Below, one piece after another: positions 1-7,098 of a DNA stretch of 7,306 nucleotides. The notes beneath the pieces were generated by a model. It made no database searches. It was not told the origin of the DNA and saw only the letters and a list, made by a program, of their open reading frames with translations. The DNA is taken from assembly GCA_003155465.1 (NCBI GenBank), contig PMCR01000415.1, forward strand, positions 5,280 to 12,585, read 5' to 3'. The position numbers were made by a program, and so were the translations under genes. Positions within the stretch are counted from its first letter, which is position 1, and every line of letters begins with the position of its first letter. The DNA is from Myxococcales bacterium (GTDB lineage: Bacteria > Myxococcota > Polyangia > Fen-1088).

Positions 1-1029
1 GGCCACACCGCGCAGGAGTTCTACACAAACCGCACCTTGGTCCACCTGATGGTGCAGATGCTGGACCCCAGACCGGGCGAGCGCATCTACGACCCCACCT
101 GCGGCACCGGTGGCATGCTGATCTCGGCGCTGGCCGAGGTGAAGCGCAAGGGTGGCGAGCACCGCACCTTGAAGCTCTACGGCCAGGAGCGGAACCACAT
201 GACTGCCTCCATTGCACGCATGAACCTGGTGCTACACGGGGTGGAGGACTCGGAGATCGTGCGCGGCGATACCCTGGCCGCGCCCGCCTTTGCCGACAAC
301 GACCGGCTGCGCACCTTCGACGTGGTCCTGGCCAATCCGCCCTACTCGATCAAGCAATGGAACCGCGAGGCGTGGCTGAAGGACCCGTGGGGTCGCAACT
401 TCCTGGGCACACCGCCGCAAGGGCGCGCCGACTACGCCTTCTTTCAGCACATCTTGAAGAGCCTGGACCCGAAGACCGGCCGGTGCGCGATCCTATTCCC
501 GCACGGGGTTCTCTTCCGCAAGGAGGAGGCCGACATGCGGCGCAAGCTGATCGAAGCCGACCTGGTTGAGTGCGTGCTCGGGCTGGGGCCCAACCTTTTC
601 TACAACTCGCCCATGGAGGCGTGCGTGGTCATCTGCTGCACCCGCAAGCGGCCCGCTCGGCGCGGGAAGGTGCTGTTCATCGACGCCGTGGACGAGGTCA
701 CGCGGGAGCGGGCGATGAGCGCACTGAAGCCCGAGCACCAAAAACGTATCGAAGCCGCGTATGCGAAGTTTGAGGATGAGAAGGGGTTCGCCAAGGTGGC
801 GACGCCAGCCGAAATCGCAGCGCAGGGCTGGAGCCTGTCGATTCCGCTCTACGTGAAGAGGACCGTGGTGAGCGCGGGAAGCGCAGCGGGTGGCAAGAAG
901 CAGACGCTCGCACAGGCCTGGACCGCTTGGGAGGCATCGGGGCGGAAGTTCTGGCTGGAGATGGACTCAGTGGTCGACATGCTCGATGGGCTGGTCGCCG
1001 ACGACAAACCAGAGGCAGCCAATGGCTAA
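1..1029 (+). CDS. hsdM: Type I restriction-modification system DNA methyltransferase subunit HsdM (5' end outside the window)
   Basis: This is the M subunit of a type I R-M enzyme, an S-adenosylmethionine-dependent N6-adenine methyltransferase that works in a complex with HsdS. The frame is open from base 1: twelve codons before the first possible start (TTG at 37) read GHTAQEFYTNRT, matching the conserved segment before the SAM site, so the TTG is internal. Seen directly: SAM-binding motif I DPTCGTGG at bases 91-114; the YGQERN...ARMNL...HG segment that follows it in this family; catalytic motif IV NPPY at 334-345; and the later conserved stretch FPHGVLFRKEEADMRRKLIE followed by LFYNSPMEACV. 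About 342 residues are visible; family members are usually about 500, so the missing part should be the N-terminal helical domain and the start of the catalytic domain. It ends 8 bases inside hsdS, which suggests coupled translation. No frameshift or missing catalytic residue is seen in the visible part. The operon promoter must lie upstream of the window. Confidence 0.95.
   Translation, partial: GHTAQEFYTNRTLVHLMVQMLDPRPGERIYDPTCGTGGMLISALAEVKRKGGEHRTLKLYGQERNHMTASIARMNLVLHGVEDSEIVRGDTLAAPAFADNDRLRTFDVVLANPPYSIKQWNREAWLKDPWGRNFLGTPPQGRADYAFFQHILKSLDPKTGRCAILFPHGVLFRKEEADMRRKLIEADLVECVLGLGPNLFYNSPMEACVVICCTRKRPARRGKVLFIDAVDEVTRERAMSALKPEHQKRIEAAYAKFEDEKGFAKVATPAEIAAQGWSLSIPLYVKRTVVSAGSAAGGKKQTLAQAWTAWEASGRKFWLEMDSVVDMLDGLVADDKPEAANG
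1011..1015 (+). promoter_or_regulatory. Ribosome binding site of hsdS
   Basis: AGAGG sits 6 bases before the ATG at 1022, inside the last codons of hsdM. It supports 1022 as the hsdS start rather than the in-frame upstream possibility at 890, whose first 44 codons would lie wholly over hsdM coding sequence and read as arginine- and tryptophan-rich shadow translation. Confidence 0.6.
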
Positions 1030-2218
1030 GCTGAAGCCGGGCTGGCAGCGCGTGAAGTTCGGGGAGGTTGTACAGCTCTGCGGCGAGCGCAGCAACGATC
1101 CCGGCGCAGAAGGGATCAGACGCTACGTCGGGCTTGAGCACATCGAACCGGACGACATGCGCATCCATTCGTGGGGTGATGTCTCAACGGGCACTACGTT
1201 CACGACACGCTTTCGACCAGGACACGTGCTCTTTGGCAAGCGACGCGCCTACCAGCGCAAGGTGGCGGTCGCGGATTTCGACGGTGTCTGCTCGGGTGAC
1301 ATCTACGTCTTCGAGACGAAGGACCCGCGGATGCTCTTGCCCGATCTGCTTCCATTCGTTTGCCGCACCAATGGGTTCCTTGAATACGCCGTTGGGACAT
1401 CGGCCGGCTCGCTGTCGCCTCGTACGAGCTGGTCCAGCCTTGCTGGATACGAATTCTCGCTACCTCCCATTTCTGAACAAGCTCGCATCCAGGATCTCCT
1501 CTCCTCTTTGGACACGCGGCATGGCGCACTGGTCGCTCTCGAAGCCTCGGCGCTTGCGATGCTCAACACCGCCCTTCTTCGAACGCTGGCTGTTCGCGAC
1601 GGAGATCCGCTCCGACTTGCTTTCGGTGATGGTTTACCGTTCCCCCGTGACGCTCGTCTAGCGAGATTGGGCGAAGTGGCACGATGTGTAGTCCCTGCCA
1701 GGGCCAAGCCTCGTCGATTCGACGGTGACATACCTTGGCTGACTGTCCCCGACATCAATTCGAGCCGCATCGCTGCTGACATCGACGCCCGGAGAGTAAG
1801 CCGCGCTGCGCTCAACGAGGTTGGGGCAGCCACCGTCGATGCAGGTGCTGTTTTGATGGCATGCGTGCGATCTCTGGGCGTCGTCGCCCTGTGCGAAACG
1901 ACCTTAAGTTTCAATCAACAGATGCACGCATTTGTACCGACGGACTGTCTGCTCCCAGAGTATCTCCTATATGCCCTCAAAGCTCAGAAGGGACAGATGT
2001 TGTCGCGCGCCACTGAAACATTGGTGCCGTTCCTCAACAAAGAGAACTGCGAGGCTATCGCTGTTCCCGTGCCATCCCTCGCGGAACAGGAGCGAATCGT
2101 GGACGTGCTTCAAGTTCTGGAGAGTACTGTGGATGCGATTCGCGACGCCCGCTCCGCCGCGGATGGCACGTTTGCTGTGGCCCTTGTGACTTCCAGCCTG
2201 GAGCGGGGTCTGACATGA
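1022..2218 (+). CDS. hsdS: Type I restriction-modification system specificity subunit HsdS
   Basis: HsdS sets the DNA target of the R-M complex, and each of its two target recognition domains (TRDs) reads one half of a bipartite site. From the ATG at 1022 it is 398 residues, normal for the family. TRD1 spans about residues 8-150 (YVGLEHIEPDDMRI, then FRPGHVLFGKRRAYQRKVAV and FDGVCSGDIYVFE). The central conserved region begins PPISEQARIQDLLSSLD (148-164) with helical sequence to about 190. TRD2 spans about 213-352 (IPWLTVPDI at 237-245, FNQQMHAF at 298-305). The C-terminal conserved region begins PSLAEQERIVDVLQVLES (351-368). The EQxRIxDxLxxL motif recurs 203 residues apart, the internal duplication expected of a full two-TRD HsdS. 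Its base composition is visibly lower in G+C than that of hsdM and hsdR, especially in TRD2. The start is backed by AGAGG at 1011 and the overlap with hsdM. The recognition sequence cannot be predicted from this reading. Confidence 0.93.
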   Translation: MAKLKPGWQRVKFGEVVQLCGERSNDPGAEGIRRYVGLEHIEPDDMRIHSWGDVSTGTTFTTRFRPGHVLFGKRRAYQRKVAVADFDGVCSGDIYVFETKDPRMLLPDLLPFVCRTNGFLEYAVGTSAGSLSPRTSWSSLAGYEFSLPPISEQARIQDLLSSLDTRHGALVALEASALAMLNTALLRTLAVRDGDPLRLAFGDGLPFPRDARLARLGEVARCVVPARAKPRRFDGDIPWLTVPDINSSRIAADIDARRVSRAALNEVGAATVDAGAVLMACVRSLGVVALCETTLSFNQQMHAFVPTDCLLPEYLLYALKAQKGQMLSRATETLVPFLNKENCEAIAVPVPSLAEQERIVDVLQVLESTVDAIRDARSAADGTFAVALVTSSLERGLT

Positions 2219-5178
2219 CCTTTACCGAAGCCTCCACCGTCGAGAACTTGGTCCGTGACCTGCTTTGCGGCGGCGTCACCCACCACACCGCAGCCGGCCC
2301 TGGCTTCGCCCGGCGGGCCGGCAAGATCAGCGGTCTCGGCTGGCACTACCTTTCCGCCGCCAACATTCCTCGCCAGCCGCAGGAGGTCTTCGTCGAGTCC
2401 TGGCTGCGCGAGGCTCTCATCCGCCTGAACCCCGAGATAGCTGCTGACCCCGAGCGCGCGGACGAGGTGCTCTACAAGCTGCGCGCCATCGTACTGGCGG
2501 TGCGCTCCGACGGGCTCATCAAAGCCAACGAGGAGCTGACCGCGTGGATGCGCGGCGATCGCTCGATGCCCTTTGGGCAGGACAACCAGCACACGACGGT
2601 CCGGCTGATCGATCTCGAGGATCTGGAGAACAACCACTACGTCGTCACCCAGCAGTTCACCTTCCGCGCCGGTCCTGCCGAACGTCGCGCCGACCTGGTG
2701 CTGCTGGTGAACGGGCTGCCTTTGGTGGTGATCGAGGCCAAGACGCCGGTGCGCCCATCGGTGAGCTGGCTGGACGGCGCGCTGGACATCCACGACGAGT
2801 ACGAGCGCGACGTTCCTGAGCTGTTCGTCGCCAACGTGTTCAGCGTGGGTACCGAAGGCAAGGAACTGAAATACGGTGCCGTCCGCGCACCGGTGGACAT
2901 CTGGGGTCCATGGCGCGGTGACGACGAGGCCGCGCCGGGCACTCTGGCCGGGGTCAAGTTCGCGGTGGACGGGCTGCTGCGCCCGGCGGTGTTGCTGGAC
3001 ATCCTGGCCCACTTCACGCTTTACGCTACCGACAAGAAGAAGCGACGGATCAAGGTGGTCTCACGCTACCAGCAGTACCAGGGCGCCAACCTGGTCGTGC
3101 AGCGGGTGTTGGCCGGGCGGCCGAAGAAGGGCCTCATCTGGCACTTTCAGGGCTCGGGCAAGTCCCTGCTGATGGTCTTCGCGGCCCAGAAACTGCGCTT
3201 GCTGCCTGCACTGGGCAATCCGACGGTGCTGATCGTGGTCGACCGTATCGATCTCGATGTGCAGATCAGCTCGACCTTCCACGCGTCTGACGTGCCCAAC
3301 CTGGTCAAGGCCGAAACCCGGGCCGACCTGCAGCGCCTGCTGCAGCAAGATGCGCGCAAGATCATCATCACGACCATCTTCAAGTTCGGCGAGGCCGGTG
3401 GGATCCTGAACGACCGTGGCAACATCGTTGTGATGGTGGACGAGGCCCACCGCACCCAGGAGGGCGATCTGGGGCTCAAGATGCGCGCCGCGCTCCCGAA
3501 CGCATTCCTGTTCGGCCTGACCGGCACGCCCATCAACCGGCGCGACCGCAACACCTTCTGGGCCTTTGGCGCCGAGGAGGATACGCGCGGCTACATGAGC
3601 CGGTACGGCATCGAGGAATCCATTCGCGACGGCGCCACGCTGCCGCTGCATTTCGAGCCACGCCTGGTGGACATGCACATCGACAAGGCCGCCATCGATC
3701 AGGCCTACGGCCAACTCACCGGCAATCTGTCCGATCTCGACAAAGACAACCTGGCCAAGGCCGCGTCCAAGATGGCGGTGCTTGTCAAGGTGCCGGAGCG
3801 CGTGCGGAAGATCTGCGCAGACATAGCCGGGCACTTCCAGGCGAAAGTCGCGCCCAACGGGTTCAAGGGCATGGTCGTCACCTTCGACCAGGAGTGTTGC
3901 CTGCTTTACAAGGCCGCCCTGGACCAGTTCTTGCCACCCGAGGCCAGCGAGGTGGTCATCTCGGCGAGCGGTAGCGACGAGCGCTTCAAGCCATACGACC
4001 GCGGTCGGGACGAGGAGGAGCGGCTGCTCGACCGTTTCCGCGATCCCGCGGATCCGCTGCAGCTGCTGGTGGTCACGGCCAAGCTGCTGACCGGCTTCGA
4101 TGCCCCGGTTTTGCAGGCCATGTACCTGGACAAGCCCCTGCGCGACCACACCCTGGTCCAGGCCATCTGCCGCACGAACCGGCCTTTCGGCGACAAGAAG
4201 ACACACGGACTCATCGTCGACTACCTGGGCGTCTTCGACGACGTGGCCAGAGCGCTGGAGTTCGACGAGCAGAGTCTGCGCGGCCTGGCGAGCAACCTGG
4301 CCCGCATCAAGGACCAGTTGCCCGAGGCCATGCAGAAGTGCCTGGCTTTCTTCCCGGGCGTGGACCGCAGCCAGACTGGCTACGAGGGGCTGATGGCGGC
4401 CCAGGATTGCCTGCCCAACAACGACGCCCGCGACCGGTTCGCGGCGGAATACTGCGTTCTGGGGCAGCTGTGGGAGGCCATCTCCCCGGATCCTGTCATC
4501 CAGCCTTTCGAGACTGACTACAAATGGCTAACCCAGGTCTACACCTCTGTGCAGCCCACCAGCGGCACCGGCAAGCTGATCTGGCAGGCGCTGGGCGCCA
4601 AGACGATTGAGCTGATACACCGCAACGTCCACGTCGAGGCCGTGCGCGATGACCTGGACACGCTGGTCCTGGACGCTGACCTGCTGGCAGCGGTGATATC
4701 GGCCGACCCGACCAAGAAGGCGAAGGAGATCGAGATCAAGCTCACCGCCCGGTTGCGAAAACACATGGGTTCGCCCATTTACAAGTCACTGTCTGAGCGC
4801 CTGGAGGCGCTCAAGGAGCGACACGAGCGCGGTCTGCTCCACAGCGTCGAGTTCTTGAAGCAGCTACTGGCACTGGCGCGCGACGTGGTCGCCGCCGAAC
4901 GCGAACTGCCCCCGGAGCAGGACGAGGATCTCGGCAAGGCGGCTCTGACCGAACTGTTCCAGCAGGTAAAGAACGACAAGACCCCGGTGGTGGTCGAGCG
5001 GGTCGTCGCGGATATCGACGAGATCGTGCGACACGTTCGCTTCCCCGGCTGGCAGCAGACGAGCGCTGGCGAGCGCGAGGTGAAGAAGGCCCTGCGAAAG
5101 ACCCTGCTTAAGTACCAGCTTCACCAGGACGTCGAACTGTTCGAACGCGCGTACGGGTATGTGAAGCAGTACTACTGA
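2215..5178 (+). CDS. hsdR: Type I restriction endonuclease subunit HsdR
   Basis: HsdR is the motor and nuclease of the type I complex: it pumps DNA using ATP and cuts far from the unmethylated target. The 987 residues are close to the usual length of about 1000. Seen in order: the N-terminal PD-(D/E)xK nuclease with D160, E174 and K176 (RRADLVLL...VVIEAKTP), the same spacing as D151/E165/K167 of EcoR124I; helicase motif I WHFQGSGKS at 309-317; motif II DEAH at 409-412; motif III LTGTP at 435-439; the second RecA-like domain with LLTGFDAP at 624-631 and LVQAICRTNRPF (motif VI) at 647-658; then a helical C-terminal domain with a GWQQTSAGEREVKKALRKTL segment and an ending FERAYGYVKQYY typical of the family. 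All nuclease and ATPase residues I looked for are present, so it should be active. The ATG at 2215 overlaps the hsdS stop in ATGA, with GGAG at 2200-2203 as a plausible ribosome binding site. Confidence 0.97.
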   Translation: MTFTEASTVENLVRDLLCGGVTHHTAAGPGFARRAGKISGLGWHYLSAANIPRQPQEVFVESWLREALIRLNPEIAADPERADEVLYKLRAIVLAVRSDGLIKANEELTAWMRGDRSMPFGQDNQHTTVRLIDLEDLENNHYVVTQQFTFRAGPAERRADLVLLVNGLPLVVIEAKTPVRPSVSWLDGALDIHDEYERDVPELFVANVFSVGTEGKELKYGAVRAPVDIWGPWRGDDEAAPGTLAGVKFAVDGLLRPAVLLDILAHFTLYATDKKKRRIKVVSRYQQYQGANLVVQRVLAGRPKKGLIWHFQGSGKSLLMVFAAQKLRLLPALGNPTVLIVVDRIDLDVQISSTFHASDVPNLVKAETRADLQRLLQQDARKIIITTIFKFGEAGGILNDRGNIVVMVDEAHRTQEGDLGLKMRAALPNAFLFGLTGTPINRRDRNTFWAFGAEEDTRGYMSRYGIEESIRDGATLPLHFEPRLVDMHIDKAAIDQAYGQLTGNLSDLDKDNLAKAASKMAVLVKVPERVRKICADIAGHFQAKVAPNGFKGMVVTFDQECCLLYKAALDQFLPPEASEVVISASGSDERFKPYDRGRDEEERLLDRFRDPADPLQLLVVTAKLLTGFDAPVLQAMYLDKPLRDHTLVQAICRTNRPFGDKKTHGLIVDYLGVFDDVARALEFDEQSLRGLASNLARIKDQLPEAMQKCLAFFPGVDRSQTGYEGLMAAQDCLPNNDARDRFAAEYCVLGQLWEAISPDPVIQPFETDYKWLTQVYTSVQPTSGTGKLIWQALGAKTIELIHRNVHVEAVRDDLDTLVLDADLLAAVISADPTKKAKEIEIKLTARLRKHMGSPIYKSLSERLEALKERHERGLLHSVEFLKQLLALARDVVAAERELPPEQDEDLGKAALTELFQQVKNDKTPVVVERVVADIDEIVRHVRFPGWQQTSAGEREVKKALRKTLLKYQLHQDVELFERAYGYVKQYY

Positions 5179-5183
5179 GGCAC

Positions 5184-5191
5184 AAGGAGGG
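5184..5191 (+). promoter_or_regulatory. Strong Shine-Dalgarno sequence after hsdR
   Basis: AAGGAGGG lies 5 bases before the ATG at 5197 and only 5 bases after the hsdR stop codon. It is the best Shine-Dalgarno match I noticed in the window, far better than anything directly before the DUF262 gene's ATG at 5290. It therefore marks 5197, not 5290, as a strong site of translation initiation in this gap. Confidence 0.7.
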
Positions 5192-5196
5192 TGGCA

Positions 5197-5280
5197 ATGA
5201 GTGAGCGAACGAAGACCTGCCGACAAGTTGCCGATGCCTTCGCTCATCGGGAGCCGCCCCAACCCAAGTCCAGAGGCTAG
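5197..5280 (+). CDS. 27-residue small ORF or leader peptide, in frame with the downstream DUF262 gene
   Basis: A short frame starts at ATG 5197 (MSERTKTCRQVADAF...) and ends at TAG 5278-5280. It would encode a hydrophilic peptide with a basic, proline-containing tail (PPQPKSRG), no membrane segment and no recognised domain. Seen directly: a strong Shine-Dalgarno at proper spacing, the same reading frame as the 552-aa protein that begins at 5290, and only three sense codons (CTC CAC TCG) between its TAG and that ATG. Three readings are possible: a true leader peptide whose termination feeds reinitiation at 5290; the original N-terminus of the DUF262 protein, now cut off by a nonsense mutation or a sequencing error; or an unrelated small gene. 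The first two fit the signals best. I do not recognise the peptide, and its function is unknown. Confidence 0.5.
   Translation: MSERTKTCRQVADAFAHREPPQPKSRG
5231..5250 (+). promoter_or_regulatory. Possible leader hairpin within the small ORF
   Basis: CCGATG (5231-5236) and CATCGG (5245-5250) form a perfect 6-base-pair stem with an 8-base loop. A competing pairing is possible between TGAGCGAA (5202-5209) and TTCGCTCA (5239-5246); the two share bases 5245-5246 and cannot form together. This arrangement could regulate translation of the next gene, but stems of this size occur by chance in GC-rich DNA and no run of T follows. Confidence 0.2.
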
Positions 5281-5289
5281 CTCCACTCG

Positions 5290-6948
5290 ATGGAACGGAT
5301 CTATACGAACGCCTTCCGGCTGAAGAAGCTGAAGACGCTGGTGGAGCGCGGTGTCTTCGCGGTGCCAGAGCTTCAACGCGAGTTCGTCTGGAGCGCCCGA
5401 AAGGCCTGCGACCTGCTCGACAGCATCTACCGGAACTACCCGATCGGGACGATTCTGATCTGGAAGACCAACCGACGGAACGAAGGTCAGCTTCGGAAGC
5501 ACCTGCACATCCTTCCTCCGTTCAACGCCGCCAACCGCGACGTCTACTTCCTCGTGGATGGCCAGCAGCGCCTGTCTGTACTGTGGCACATCATGCGGGG
5601 CGAGGCCGCGTCCGTGCTGAACGCCGACCGCAAAGAGGTCCACTTCGGCCGCATCTTCTTCGACCCGTACACCCCCAACTGCGACTCGCCGTTCGTCTAC
5701 CGTAAGCGGCTGCTCGGCGAAATGGCGGACCGCCTCGTGCCAGTAGTGGACATGCTGTCGAGCAGCTGGCGGCACCGAATCCGCAACCACAGGGTTCGGG
5801 CTCTCGGCCGAATCGCAGAGTGCCGCAACCGCATCCTGAACTACCAGGCGCTCATGGTCTTCTGCGAGACCAACGATCTCGCTGAGGTCAGAGAGACGTT
5901 CGTGCGCATCAACTCGCTCGGGATACGCATCGGCGCGGCCGATCGTGCGTTCGCGCGCGCGTCGAAGTTCAACATGCGGGGTCTCGTGCGGGATGCCCAG
6001 TCGCGCCTTGGGCATGGCTTTGATCGCATCTCACCCGAAACCATCCTACAGACGATCGCACTCGCGATGGGCGGCAGGGATGTCGGCGAGCGGGCCATCG
6101 ATGCGATGATCTCTAAGTTGGAGAAGGACAGGCGCGAGCGAGCTCGATTCGAGCGCATCTGGCCCGTACTCCGCGAGTCCTTCGGCCAAGCCGTCGACTA
6201 CCTCGTCTACGAGTTCGGCGTGGCGAACCTCGGGTTCCTGCCATCGGAGCCGATGATCACGACGCTGGCGCTGTTCTTCCTCCACAACCGGAACGCCCGG
6301 CCCTCAAGGGCTGCCAAGCGGCGGCTCCAGAAGTGGTTCTGGGCGACCGCCGTCGGCGCCCGGTACAGCGGTAGGGGCCACCGGACCAACATCCTCGCCG
6401 ACGCATCGTTCGCCGAGCGCCTCGCCGCGAACCCCCAGGCCCAGGTCGCGATCAAACTCCGGGTTCCACTCCATATCCTGCGCACGACCGAGTACGGCCG
6501 GCCCGGGCCCCTCAGCAACGCCTTCTTCTGTCTGCTCCGCCTGAAGCGGCCGAGGTACCTCGAGGACGGAGCCGAAATCCCGCTCGGCGAGATCTCCACG
6601 CGCAGCAACCGGAGCGACAAGCACCACGTCTTCCCGCGGGCTCTGCTTTTGCGTCACGGGATCGGGCCCGACCGGTTCAACTGCATCCTGAACATCTGCT
6701 ACCTGGTCGCGCGAGAGAACCAGAGCGTCGGGCAACGGGCACCTCGCTACTACCTCGGGACCGTGCCGAGAAGCCGGAGAGCGCTGGCCCTCGCACTCAG
6801 GAGCCACCTAATCCCGTCAGTCGACGGCGAGGGAGTCTGGGACCGCGGCATCAAGCGAGGCTTCAAGTCGTTCCTGGACGCCCGCGCCCGCTTACTGGTG
6901 AAGGCGTTCGAGGCCCAGTCCGGCATGCGCCTGTTCGAGCGCGCCTGA
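5290..6948 (+). CDS. DUF262 and DUF1524 (HNH-like) domain protein, GmrSD/SspE-type defence nuclease
   Basis: A 552-residue protein with the architecture of modification-sensing nucleases such as GmrSD (sugar-modified cytosine) and SspE (phosphorothioate DNA). The N-terminal DUF262 region shows VPELQREFVW (25-34), LLDSIYRNYPIGTILIW (42-58), the nucleotide-binding/hydrolysis motif DGQQR at 90-94 (bases 5557-5571), and FVRINSLG (204-211), the family's (I/V)RINxxG element. A long, arginine-rich, mostly helical middle follows. The C-terminal DUF1524 region has DKHHVFP (443-449; His codons 6622-6627) followed by N468 and N477, the expected H...N...N pattern of an HNH-like metal site. It is therefore predicted to be an intact NTP-dependent nuclease, but its substrate is not readable. 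It follows hsdR by 111 bases on the same strand, so it is probably part of the same transcript. The ATG at 5290 gives a natural family N-terminus but has only AGAGG 13 bases upstream; reinitiation from the small ORF or a longer original N-terminus is possible. Confidence 0.87.
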   Translation: MERIYTNAFRLKKLKTLVERGVFAVPELQREFVWSARKACDLLDSIYRNYPIGTILIWKTNRRNEGQLRKHLHILPPFNAANRDVYFLVDGQQRLSVLWHIMRGEAASVLNADRKEVHFGRIFFDPYTPNCDSPFVYRKRLLGEMADRLVPVVDMLSSSWRHRIRNHRVRALGRIAECRNRILNYQALMVFCETNDLAEVRETFVRINSLGIRIGAADRAFARASKFNMRGLVRDAQSRLGHGFDRISPETILQTIALAMGGRDVGERAIDAMISKLEKDRRERARFERIWPVLRESFGQAVDYLVYEFGVANLGFLPSEPMITTLALFFLHNRNARPSRAAKRRLQKWFWATAVGARYSGRGHRTNILADASFAERLAANPQAQVAIKLRVPLHILRTTEYGRPGPLSNAFFCLLRLKRPRYLEDGAEIPLGEISTRSNRSDKHHVFPRALLLRHGIGPDRFNCILNICYLVARENQSVGQRAPRYYLGTVPRSRRALALALRSHLIPSVDGEGVWDRGIKRGFKSFLDARARLLVKAFEAQSGMRLFERA

Positions 6949-6976
6949 TCGCGCTGCGTCCATGCCCCGCTGCTTC

Positions 6977-7005
6977 ACAGCACCGCTTGCAGAGCGCTGT
7001 GCTGT
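6977..7005 (+). terminator. Possible transcription terminator hairpin after the DUF262 gene
   Basis: ACAGCAC (6977-6983) pairs with GTGCTGT (6999-7005). Inside it, CGCTT (6984-6988) pairs with GAGCG (6992-6996, one T-G wobble) around a GCA loop, leaving a two-base bulge (6997-6998). It lies 28 bases after the stop codon. Only two further T follow the stem, so it is a weak intrinsic terminator at best, and it may simply be a stable 3' end structure. Confidence 0.3.
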
Positions 7006-7059
7006 TTGCGCCGTCAGCAGCGTCGGACGCCTTCTTTGCGCGCCCACTCTCTGGCGGCT

Positions 7060-7073
7060 ATTAACCATTAACC
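7060..7073 (+). repeat. Tandem 7-base repeat ATTAACC x2 in an AT-rich spot
   Basis: Two exact copies of ATTAACC stand head to tail between the DUF262 gene and the last reading frame. It is a conspicuous AT-rich patch in GC-rich surroundings, so it could be part of a promoter or an operator half-site pair for the gene at 7099, or it may be chance. No convincing -35/-10 pair could be assigned around it. Confidence 0.35.
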
Positions 7074-7098
7074 AGCCGGTGACGGCAAGACCCAGCAC

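Noticed and set aside
37..39. TTG at 37 as the hsdM start
   Set aside because: The frame is open upstream to base 1 with conserved HsdM sequence (QEFYT), and the protein would lack a large part of the family length, so the true start is outside the window.
890..1021. Upstream extension of hsdS to an ATG-like start at 890 (44 more residues)
   Set aside because: This part lies fully within hsdM in another frame, has composition typical of a shadow translation, and the family N-terminus (MAKLKPGWQRVKFGEV) begins at 1022 with its own AGAGG.
1475..2098. Possible DNA-level repeat in hsdS usable for phase-variable TRD shuffling
   Set aside because: The EQxRIxDxL repeats (from 1475 and 2084) are similar at the protein level but clearly different in DNA, so they do not look like recombination repeats. 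No second hsdS or recombinase gene is in the window.
2110..3012. 300-codon reading frame on the minus strand over the hsdS/hsdR junction
   Set aside because: It is opposite the well-supported HsdR nuclease domain, is low in complexity and has no recognisable family.
3061..4206. 381-codon reading frame on the minus strand inside hsdR
   Set aside because: It is the exact antisense shadow of the helicase motif region, and its sequence shows no motif of its own.
4864..6015. 383-codon reading frame on the minus strand spanning the end of hsdR and the start of the DUF262 gene
   Set aside because: Long antisense frames are common opposite GC-rich genes. It crosses two clearly coding genes with intact motifs, and its translation shows no recognisable domain.
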